The translations under genes and the position numbers were made by a program. A stretch of DNA of 45,095 bases from Thermoleophilaceae bacterium (GTDB lineage Bacteria > Actinomycetota > Thermoleophilia > Solirubrobacterales > Thermoleophilaceae). A model generated the notes under the pieces. It saw only the letters and a list, made by a program, of their open reading frames with translations, had not been told where the DNA came from and did not search any database. Of this stretch, positions 38,720 through 45,095 are shown piece by piece (the stretch's first letter is position 1; every line of letters begins with the position of its first letter). Location of the stretch: contig JAICJR010000004.1 of assembly GCA_025928345.1 (NCBI GenBank), positions 1 to 45,095 of the forward strand, read 5' to 3'.

Positions 38720-38989
38720 ATGAGCCAGGACGTCGTCATCAACCTCGTAATGCAGACCATCACCGTCGCGATGAAGGTCGCGCTGCCGCTCCTTCTCGCC
38801 GGCCTGGTGGTGGGCCTGCTCGTGAGCATCTTCCAGGCGGTCACCCAGATCCAGGAGATGACGCTCACGTTCATCCCGAAGATCCTCGCGGCGATCGTGG
38901 TGATGATCGTCGCCGGTCCGTGGATGCTGAATCAGATCATCACCTACACGCAGCAGCTCTGGCAGGGCATCCCGGGGATCGTCTCGTGA
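38720..38989 (+). CDS. fliQ: Flagellar export gate protein FliQ
   Basis: An 89-residue protein with two membrane helices (about 17-38, MKVALPLLLAGLVVGLLVSI, and about 53-71, ILAAIVVMIVAGPWM). TQIQEMTLTFIPK is the family signature. It overlaps fliR by four bases, as usual for this operon. Confidence 0.96.
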   Translation: MSQDVVINLVMQTITVAMKVALPLLLAGLVVGLLVSIFQAVTQIQEMTLTFIPKILAAIVVMIVAGPWMLNQIITYTQQLWQGIPGIVS

Positions 38990-39765
38990 ACACGCTGCTC
39001 CAGCAGTTCAGCGAGCGCCAGCTCGTGGGCTTCATCCTCGTGCTCGCGCGGGTCAGCCCGCTGTTCCTGCTTGCGCCGATCTTCTCGTCGAAGATGGTCC
39101 CGGCCCGCGCGCGCGGCGTGCTGGCCGTGGCGATCTCGTTCGGACTCGCGCCGCTCGCGATGCACGGGCAGCACCTGAGCACGGACACGACCACGCTCGC
39201 CGGCCTGCTCGGCAAGGAGATCCTCGTGGGGCTCGCCTACGCGTTCGCGCTCGCGGCGGTTTTCGCCGCTATCAGCACCGCCGGCTCGCTGCTCGACATG
39301 GCGGTGGGCTTCTCGTTCGGCTCCCTGGTCGACCCGATCACCGGCGTCCAGTCCACGATCCTCGCCCAGCTCTACGCGATGGTGGGCGTGCTCATCTTCA
39401 TCGTGCTGGACGGCGACCACTGGATGATCGAGGGCCTCGCGCGCAGCTACCAGCTCGTGCCCTTGACGAGGTTCCCCTCGATCAACGCCCTGGTCGGCGG
39501 CGCCGACAAGGCCTTCATCTCGATCTTCGGCTCCGCGATCGAGCTGGCCGCGCCGGTGATGATCGCGGCCCTCCTCACCGACTGCGCCCTGGGCCTCGTG
39601 GCCCGCGTGATGCCGCAGCTCAACGTGTTCTCGCTCGCCTTCCCGGCGAAGATCGCGATCGGCCTGCTCGTGATGGGCGTCTCGCTGCCGTTCGTCGGCG
39701 GCTGGATCTCAGACCAGGTGCAGGTGTCCGTCTCGTCCGCCCTCCAGTCCATCCACGTGGCGTAA
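38986..39765 (+). CDS. fliR: Flagellar export gate protein FliR
   Basis: 259 residues from GTG 38986, overlapping the fliQ stop; the longer upstream frame is antisense-like in composition and carries no family signal. About six membrane helices, with VLARVSPLFLLAPIFSSKMV near the start, LDMAVGFSFGSLVDPITGVQ and VMPQLNVFSLAFPAKIAIGL as family motifs. FliR completes the FliPQR gate. Confidence 0.95.
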   Translation: MNTLLQQFSERQLVGFILVLARVSPLFLLAPIFSSKMVPARARGVLAVAISFGLAPLAMHGQHLSTDTTTLAGLLGKEILVGLAYAFALAAVFAAISTAGSLLDMAVGFSFGSLVDPITGVQSTILAQLYAMVGVLIFIVLDGDHWMIEGLARSYQLVPLTRFPSINALVGGADKAFISIFGSAIELAAPVMIAALLTDCALGLVARVMPQLNVFSLAFPAKIAIGLLVMGVSLPFVGGWISDQVQVSVSSALQSIHVA

Positions 39766-39768
39766 CCG

Positions 39769-40827
39769 ATGCCGGGCGAGCGCACAGAAAAAGCGACTCC
39801 CAAGCGCCGTAATGAGGCGCGGAAGAAGGGGCAGGTCGCCAAGTCGGCGGATATCAACGGCTCGGTCGTGATGCTGGCCTCGCTGTTTGCGCTCGGCTCC
39901 TTCGGCCCGAAGATCGTGCAGACGCTCGAGAACTCGATGCTCAGCGGTCTCGGCCAGATTGCACACCCGGACGTGGTCACCCAGCAGGGCCTCGGCAAGC
40001 TGATGCTCTCCACCTTCTCGGGAGCGCTCACCGCGGTCGCTCCGCTGGCGGGCGTATGCATGGTGGCCGGCGTGCTCGCGAACGTGGCGCAGGTCCGCCC
40101 CAAGATCAACGCGCAGGCGCTCAAGCCGGACATCAAGAAGCTCAACCCGCAGAACGGCATCAAGCGGCTCTTCGGCCCCTCGAGCGCCTTCGAGGCCGGC
40201 AAGGGCCTGCTCAAGGTCACGCTGCTCGGCGTGATGGCATTCATCACCGTCAAGCCGAAGATCGGGGAGATCGCGGCCTCGGTGGGCATGTCGCCGCAGG
40301 ACTTCCTCTCCGCGACGGGCACGATGATCCTCGCCGTCGGACGCCGCCTGGCGGTGGCCTACCTCGTGATCGCGATCGGCGACTACTTCTTCCAGCGCTA
40401 CCGGCACGAGAAGTCCCTGAAGATGTCGAAGGAGGACATCAAGGAGGAGGGCAAGCAGCACTCGCTGCCGCCCGAGGTGCGCAGCGCGATCCGCCGCCGT
40501 CAGATTCAGGCAGCCCGCGCCCGCATGATGTCGGCGGTCCCGCAGGCGGACGTGGTCGTCACGAACCCGACCCACTTCGCCGTCGCGCTCGCATACGACG
40601 GCAACAAGGGAGCGCCCGAGGTGCTCGCCAAGGGCCCGGACCTCATCGCGAAGCAGATCCGCAAGATCGCCGAGGAGCACGGCATCCCGATCGTCGAGGA
40701 CCCGCCGCTCGCCCGCGCGCTGCACGCGAGCGTTGAGATCGGCCACGAGATCCCCGAAGAGTTCTTCCAGGCGGTGGCTCAGCTGCTCGCCTACGTGTAC
40801 CGCATGGCAGGTAGGAGGGCCAGCTGA
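39769..40827 (+). CDS. flhB: Flagellar export switch protein FlhB
   Basis: A 352-residue protein with an N-terminal TEKATPKRRNEARKKGQVAK, four membrane helices (between about 30 and 205) and the autocleaving cytoplasmic tail with N266-P267-T268-H269 in VTNPTHFAVAL. The tail ends with IAEEHGIPIVEDPPLARALH and GHEIPEEFFQAVAQLLAYVY, the block that also makes up the separate small gene at 16173. It switches export from hook to filament proteins. Overlaps flhA by one base. Confidence 0.97.
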   Translation: MPGERTEKATPKRRNEARKKGQVAKSADINGSVVMLASLFALGSFGPKIVQTLENSMLSGLGQIAHPDVVTQQGLGKLMLSTFSGALTAVAPLAGVCMVAGVLANVAQVRPKINAQALKPDIKKLNPQNGIKRLFGPSSAFEAGKGLLKVTLLGVMAFITVKPKIGEIAASVGMSPQDFLSATGTMILAVGRRLAVAYLVIAIGDYFFQRYRHEKSLKMSKEDIKEEGKQHSLPPEVRSAIRRRQIQAARARMMSAVPQADVVVTNPTHFAVALAYDGNKGAPEVLAKGPDLIAKQIRKIAEEHGIPIVEDPPLARALHASVEIGHEIPEEFFQAVAQLLAYVYRMAGRRAS

Positions 40828-42893
40828 TGGAAGCCACGATGGGCCGCCTGACGAAGCACACCGACCTGCTCGCCGCGGGCGCGGTGGTGCTCGTCGTGCT
40901 GATGATGATCATCCCGCTGCCGCCGATGCTGGTGGACCTCTTCATCAGCCTGAACATCTCGGCCGCGCTCGCGATCGTCGTCACCACGCTGTACCTGCCG
41001 ACCGCGCTCGACTTCAGCTCGTTCCCGAGTCTCCTGCTGCTCACCACTCTCTTCAGGCTCGCGATCAACGTGTCGGTCACGCGCCTCGTGCTGCTCCACG
41101 GCGACGCCGGCGGCGTGGTCCGCTCGTTCGGCCAGTTCGTGGTGGGCGGCAACGTGATCGTCGGCCTCGTGGTCTTCCTCATCCTGATCGTGATCCAGTT
41201 CGTGGTGATCACGAACGGCGCCGGCCGCGTGGCCGAGGTGGCCGCGCGTTTCACCCTCGACGCCATGCCCGGCAAGCAGATGGCGATCGACGCCGACCTC
41301 AACGCCGGCCAGATCACCGACGAGGAGGCCCGCCAGCGCCGCAAGGACATCGCCCGCGAGGCGGACTTCTACGGCGCGATGGATGGTGCGTCCAAGTTCG
41401 TGAAGGGCGACGCCATGGCCGGCCTCTTGATCGTCGCGATCAACCTGCTCGGCGGCATCGTGATCGGCCTGCTCCAGCAGCACATGTCGATCGGCGCGGC
41501 CGGCAAGCACTTCTCGCTGCTCACGGTCGGCGACGGCCTCAGCGCTCAGATCCCCGCGCTGATGATCTCCGTTGCCACGGGCATCATCGTCACCCGCACC
41601 GCGTCCGAGAAGGATCTGGGCAACGACATCGCCAGCCAGATCACGGGCCAGAAGAAGGCTCCGCTCGTGGCGGGCACTGTGATGATCGTGCTCGCGGCCG
41701 TGCCGGGCCTGCCGAAGATCCCGTTCGTCGTCATCGGCGGCCTCTTCCTCATGCTGTGGCGTGCGATCAAGGACCGTCCGGATCCGCTCACGGCCGCCGA
41801 GCAGCAGTCGCAGCTCGAGCAGGCGGCTGCGCAGAATGAGCTGCCCGCTCCGAAGGACGCGGCGCTCGAGGCGCTCCAGGTGGATGCGCTCGAACTCGCC
41901 ATCGGCTTCGGCCTCGTGCCGCTCGTGGACGAGTCGGCCGGCGGCTCCCTGCTCGCGCGCGTGAAGACCATCCGCCGCCAGATCGCTTCCGAGCTCGGCG
42001 TGGTGATCCCGCCCGTGCGCATCCACGACGAGGTGGGCCTCGAGGCGCACGAGTACGTGGTCAAGGTGCGCGGGGCGGAGGTGGCCCAGGGCCGCATCCT
42101 CGCCGGCCATCAGCTTGCGATGGACCCGGGCGACGCCGTGGGCCAGCTCCAGGGCGTGCCAACCACGGAGCCCGCCTTCGGAATCCCGGCAACGTGGATC
42201 ACGGACGCCGCACGTGCGGAGGCCGAGGCTCTCGGGTACACGGTCGTGGACCGGGAATCGGTGATCGTCACTCACCTCACCGAGACCATCCGGGCCAACG
42301 CAGGGGACATGCTCACACGGCAGGACACGCGCCAGCTGCTCGACCAGCTCAAGGAGACCAACGCCGCGGTGGTGGAGGAGGTCGTGCCCGACGTCCTCCA
42401 GCTCGGCGAGGTGCAACGCGTCTTGCAGAACCTGCTGCGCGAGGGCGTGTCGGTGCGCGACCTCGGCACGATCGTCGAGGCGATCGGGGACAAGGCGCGC
42501 GTCACGCGCGACCCGTCGCTGCTCGCCGAGTACGCGCGCCAGGCGCTCGGCCGCTCGATCACCGCGCCGCACCTCGACGCGGAGCGCAAGCTGCGCGCCA
42601 TCTCGCTCGACCCCGTGGTGGAGCAGGAGGTGTCGGAGTCGATTGCGCAGACCGCCGATGGCGAGTACCTCGTCCTCGAGCCGTCGCGCGCGCAGCTGAT
42701 CGTGTCGGCGCTCAAGGATCAGATGGACAACGCGCTCGCCCACGGCGGCCGTCCGGTCCTGCTCTGCTCGGCTCGCGTTCGCCGCCATCTGCGGCGCCTC
42801 TGCGAGCAGGCGCTGCCTCAGCTTCCGGTTTGCTCGTACAACGAGGTCATGCCCGGTATCCGGGTAGAGACCGTGGGGGTGGTTAACGCATGA
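40827..42893 (+). CDS. flhA: Flagellar export protein FlhA
   Basis: A 688-residue protein with eight membrane helices in the first about 330 residues. The FHIPEP-family signature RVAEVAARFTLDAMPGKQMA lies near residue 130, and LFRLAINVSVTRLVLLHGDA before it. The cytoplasmic domain (about 350-688) binds chaperones and substrates: VKVRGAEVAQGRILAGHQLA, and VLQNLLREGVSVRDLGTIVE. Overlaps flhF by four bases. Confidence 0.97.
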   Translation: MEATMGRLTKHTDLLAAGAVVLVVLMMIIPLPPMLVDLFISLNISAALAIVVTTLYLPTALDFSSFPSLLLLTTLFRLAINVSVTRLVLLHGDAGGVVRSFGQFVVGGNVIVGLVVFLILIVIQFVVITNGAGRVAEVAARFTLDAMPGKQMAIDADLNAGQITDEEARQRRKDIAREADFYGAMDGASKFVKGDAMAGLLIVAINLLGGIVIGLLQQHMSIGAAGKHFSLLTVGDGLSAQIPALMISVATGIIVTRTASEKDLGNDIASQITGQKKAPLVAGTVMIVLAAVPGLPKIPFVVIGGLFLMLWRAIKDRPDPLTAAEQQSQLEQAAAQNELPAPKDAALEALQVDALELAIGFGLVPLVDESAGGSLLARVKTIRRQIASELGVVIPPVRIHDEVGLEAHEYVVKVRGAEVAQGRILAGHQLAMDPGDAVGQLQGVPTTEPAFGIPATWITDAARAEAEALGYTVVDRESVIVTHLTETIRANAGDMLTRQDTRQLLDQLKETNAAVVEEVVPDVLQLGEVQRVLQNLLREGVSVRDLGTIVEAIGDKARVTRDPSLLAEYARQALGRSITAPHLDAERKLRAISLDPVVEQEVSESIAQTADGEYLVLEPSRAQLIVSALKDQMDNALAHGGRPVLLCSARVRRHLRRLCEQALPQLPVCSYNEVMPGIRVETVGVVNA

Positions 42894-44041
42894 GCGCGGC
42901 TACACGCACATATCGCGGCAGTTCCCTCGAGGAGATCCTGCCTCGCATCCGGGCCGAGCTCGGTCCCGATGCCGTGATCACGCGCCGGCGGGAAGGGCTC
43001 ACCGGCGGGCTCGCGGGGTTCTTTCAGAAGCAGTTTGTTGAGGTGGAGGCGCGGGCGGGAGTGCCCCGCTTTGAGGCTCTCGATGACTCGGAGGCGTTGC
43101 CGGACGCGTTGAAGAGGTCGGAGGTCATGGGTCATAGGTCAGAGGAACAGCCTCCGGCCCCGGCCATTCAGAAAATTCTTGAGCAGGCCGCGCCGTTCGC
43201 GGATCAGCTCTCAAGCGCCCTCGAACGCACGTCACCTGCGCCTGGCACCGCTATGGCGCCTTTGGTGGCCGGCAATCGAGCACCGGGTGAGGCCCGGGAG
43301 ATCGTTGAGGATCTCGTTGAGGCCGGGCTTCACCCGGTGCTCGCCGAGGGCGTGGTGACCGAGACGGTGTCGCACGTGATGCCGTTCTCGCCGCACCTGT
43401 CGCTCGAGCGGATGGTGCGCGAGACGCTCGCAAAGCGCATCCCCGTGCAGTCCACGTGGACGCGCCGCGGGCGCACGATCGGCTTCGTCGGTCCCGGCGG
43501 TTCCGGCAAGACGCTGTGCACCGCCCGTCTCGCGGCCACCTACGCCGTGGGCAGCGACCTGCCGGTGATCGTCCTCACGCTGCGCCCGCGCGACGGCGGC
43601 GCCGAGCTCCGCTCGCTGCTCGAGCCGTACGCGATCGGCGTGCACGCGGTGGGTGGTCCCGACGAGGCGCGCGCGATCATCGCGGGGGCCCGCGAGCACG
43701 CGCTGATCGTGATCGACACACCCACTGTCTCGCCATCCGCACCGGCGGAGATGGACCGCCTCGCGGCCGACCTCGAGCGCATCGGCGTGTACGAGGTGCA
43801 CCTCACGCTTCCCGCAACCGTCGGCGGCCACGCGGCCGATGACGTGCTCAACGGCTATGCGCCACTCGGCGTCTCGCGCATCGTGCTGACACACGCCGAC
43901 GAGACCGGCCACGTCGGTCCCGCGGTGGGTCTCGCCATCCGCAGCGGCCGTCCTTTCTCGTACATATCGAGCGGTACCTCGGTGGATGGAGGGCTATTGC
44001 CTGTAAATCCCCACGCGCTCGCGTCGATCATCGTGACATGA
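42890..44041 (+). CDS. flhF: FlhF-like SRP-type GTPase, altered GTP motifs
   Basis: A 383-residue protein. The N-terminal basic domain (MSAATRTYRGSSLEEILPRI) opens it, and a linker (about 76-125) contains a heptamer array (43115-43142). The NG domain has the P-loop FVGPGGSGKTLCTARLAATY at about 199-218. The usual DTAG of G3 reads VIDTPTVSP and the usual TKLDE of G4 reads LTHADETGHVG, so GTP binding or hydrolysis may be weakened. FlhF places flagella at the cell pole in other bacteria. It overlaps the PilZ gene by four bases. Confidence 0.92.
   Translation: MSAATRTYRGSSLEEILPRIRAELGPDAVITRRREGLTGGLAGFFQKQFVEVEARAGVPRFEALDDSEALPDALKRSEVMGHRSEEQPPAPAIQKILEQAAPFADQLSSALERTSPAPGTAMAPLVAGNRAPGEAREIVEDLVEAGLHPVLAEGVVTETVSHVMPFSPHLSLERMVRETLAKRIPVQSTWTRRGRTIGFVGPGGSGKTLCTARLAATYAVGSDLPVIVLTLRPRDGGAELRSLLEPYAIGVHAVGGPDEARAIIAGAREHALIVIDTPTVSPSAPAEMDRLAADLERIGVYEVHLTLPATVGGHAADDVLNGYAPLGVSRIVLTHADETGHVGPAVGLAIRSGRPFSYISSGTSVDGGLLPVNPHALASIIVT
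43115..43142. repeat. Heptanucleotide array in flhF
   Basis: AGGTCGG, AGGTCAT, GGGTCAT, AGGTCAG in one 7-base phase. The array combines the unit of the fliN array (AGGTCGG) and that of the 16431-16516 palindrome (AGGTCAT). It encodes part of the hydrophilic linker (KRSEVMGHRSEE). Confidence 0.85.
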
Positions 44042-44655
44042 GCAGCAACGCGGTCACGCCAGGACAGCGCGTGGAGTTGAAGATCCGCGGGCTTGGCAGC
44101 ACGTCCGGCAACGTGGAGACGCTGTCCGATCACGCGATCATGATCGCGCTGGTGGTCGATCCCGGCGCGGGCGCCAAGGCGCTCGGCGACCCGGACGCCA
44201 CGCTCGAGTTCCCGTCAGGCCGCGGCGTCTACCGCCAGGAGGGCTTCGCGCGCTTCGACGGCCCGCCCGGCTCGGTCTGCTTCGTCTCGAGGGCGGAGGC
44301 GCAGCTCGTGCAGCGCCGTGAGTTCGCCCGCGTGCAGGTGCACATCCCGGTGGTCGTGAAGGTCGGCGGCTGGGCGGCCGTGACCTACGACACAGAGAAC
44401 GTCAGCGCCAACGGGCTGTTGCTCCGTCAGCCCACGCTCGGCGCGGGCAAGCTCGAGCTCGGCACCGTCCTTTGGGTCGAGATGGACCTGGGCGATGGCG
44501 AAGGTCGAGTTGAGGCGCGTGGCACGGTCGTCCGCGCGGCCGACAACGGCGCCGTGGGCGTGCGCTACGACCACATCAGCGAGGAGCATCAGGAGCAGCT
44601 CGCGCGCTTCGTCCTCCGCACGGAGATCGAGCTGCGCAGAAAGGCACTTAAGTAA
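44038..44655 (+). CDS. PilZ-domain c-di-GMP protein (flagellar brake type)
   Basis: A 205-residue protein. The N-terminal domain (about 1-90) resembles the YcgR/PilZN beta fold. In the PilZ domain, RREFARV (93-99) carries the RxxxR loop, and NVSANG (121-126) the (D/N)xSxxG motif; together they bind cyclic di-GMP. YcgR-like proteins slow the motor when c-di-GMP is high. Position at the end of the flagellar operon supports this. It overlaps flhF by four bases. Confidence 0.93.
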   Translation: MSSNAVTPGQRVELKIRGLGSTSGNVETLSDHAIMIALVVDPGAGAKALGDPDATLEFPSGRGVYRQEGFARFDGPPGSVCFVSRAEAQLVQRREFARVQVHIPVVVKVGGWAAVTYDTENVSANGLLLRQPTLGAGKLELGTVLWVEMDLGDGEGRVEARGTVVRAADNGAVGVRYDHISEEHQEQLARFVLRTEIELRRKALK

Positions 44656-45011
44656 TGGCCAAGAAGTCGAAGGGCGACGACCAGCCCACCACCATCACCC
44701 CGGCAGGCGCCGAGGACATCAAGGTCTCCGCGCACCCGCGCGCCAAGCGGGAGATCCGCCGCTGGAAAGGCTTTGGAGGCATGGCCGGCTTCGCCCTGAT
44801 GGCTTGGCTCTCGTGGCGTTCGGGCACCGACTTCGTGCACCTCGGCCTGCGCGCGCTCCTCGGCGGCCTGGTGACCTACGTGGCCGTGTGGACCGCGGCG
44901 GTGTACGTGTGGCGGCAGATCGCGATCGCGGAAGTGCGCCAGCGCGCACGCATTCTCGCCGAGCGGAGGTTCGCCGCGCTCGACGCAGCCGAGAGGGAGC
45001 GCGCTGCCTAG
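44655..45011 (+). CDS. Unknown small protein with two membrane segments
   Basis: A 118-residue protein whose start overlaps the PilZ stop by one base. I do not recognise a family. The first 35 residues are charged and the two hydrophobic segments (about 42-56, GMAGFALMAWLSW, and about 68-90, ALLGGLVTYVAVWTAAVYVW) form a hairpin in the membrane, followed by a basic helix (IAIAEVRQRARILAERRFAA). Being fully embedded in the flagellar operon it may serve the motor or the export gate. Confidence 0.75.
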   Translation: MAKKSKGDDQPTTITPAGAEDIKVSAHPRAKREIRRWKGFGGMAGFALMAWLSWRSGTDFVHLGLRALLGGLVTYVAVWTAAVYVWRQIAIAEVRQRARILAERRFAALDAAERERAA

Positions 45012-45021
45012 CGGATGAGTC

Positions 45022-45095
45022 ATGGAGCCGATCCAGCCAATCGGCCCGAGGGTCTACGAGATCCCGGGCGTTGAGCGGGTCTCGCACCGCGTAGA
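45022..45095 (+). CDS. Start of an unknown gene, cut by the window edge
   Basis: The frame from ATG 45022 (MEPIQPIGPRVYEIPGVERV) stays open to the edge, 10 bases after the preceding stop. Only about 24 codons are visible, too few to name the product. A second ATG at 45015 in another frame meets a stop within 20 codons. Confidence 0.5.
   Translation, partial: MEPIQPIGPRVYEIPGVERVSHRV

Noticed and set aside
40791-42788. 665-codon open frame opposite flhA
   Set aside because: Antisense to a complete FlhA with its FHIPEP signature; His/Asp/Arg-rich with no domain.
9306-45011. flgM, flhG, flgA, flgH, flgI or che genes hidden among the small frames
   Set aside because: No small frame shows the motifs of these families; ring genes are not expected in a Gram-positive-type cluster, and the others may lie outside the window.

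Overview
The window is high-GC DNA, densely packed with genes, with frequent GTG and TTG starts, many 1-4 base gene overlaps and AGGAGG-type ribosome sites. A GTP-dependent PEP carboxykinase of actinobacterial type, an F420-type LLM flavin oxidoreductase, a class-E-like sortase and a flagellar set without P- or L-ring genes (no flgH, flgI or flgA) point to a Gram-positive-type, motile actinobacterium. A deep-branching lineage such as Thermoleophilia/Solirubrobacterales is my best guess; this is inference and nothing in the window proves it.

Left part (1-9240), ordinary housekeeping and accessory genes: the end of a MaoC-type dehydratase, a coiled-coil protein of unknown role, a PHP-family (CpsB/YwqE-like) phosphatase, a PH-domain protein and a sortase, PEP carboxykinase, an ECF sigma factor translationally coupled to an O6-alkylguanine-DNA alkyltransferase, a Cys-rich unknown protein, an LLM oxidoreductase facing a MobA-like nucleotidyltransferase, a 316-base intergenic stretch full of repeats, and a glyoxalase-fold protein.

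Right part (9240-45095), one continuous flagellar supercluster in two directions. Leftward: flgF, then flgG-flgJ-flgN-flgK-flgL-fliW-csrA-fliC, closed by a strong terminator. Rightward from the same centre: a fliK-like/ylqH-like pair that runs convergently into a fliA/whiG sigma gene, then a glycosyltransferase-TPR gene, flaG-fliD, fliS-fliT, flgB-flgC-fliE-fliF-fliG-fliH-fliI, fliM-fliN-fliJ-SLT-fliK-flgD-(TIGR02530 type)-flgE, flbD, motA-motB-fliL-fliN2, and fliO-fliP-fliQ-fliR-flhB-flhA-flhF-PilZ-unknown-(cut gene). Basal body, export gate, motor, switch, hook, filament, chaperones, sigma factor and the CsrA/FliW switch are nearly all present. Absent from the window are FlgM, FlhG and all che genes.

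Regulation is unusually legible. Seven sites match the sigma-28 promoter form (T/C)(A/C)AA-N15-(G/A)CCGANNA with exactly 15 bases between the boxes. They stand before flgF, flgG, flaG, fliS, flgB, motA and fliO, and the gene for the matching sigma factor lies in the middle of the cluster. The flagellin ribosome site carries two GGA triplets next to csrA and fliW, which fits the CsrA-FliW-flagellin partner switch.

The most unusual feature is a set of heptanucleotide tandem arrays of varying sequence (AGGTCAT, AGGTCGC, AGGTCGG/AGGCCGG, ACCTCCG, GTGCCCA). They form large inverted-repeat hairpins between genes and also occur in frame inside linkers of at least five proteins, four of them flagellar (FliI, FliN, FliK, FlhF).
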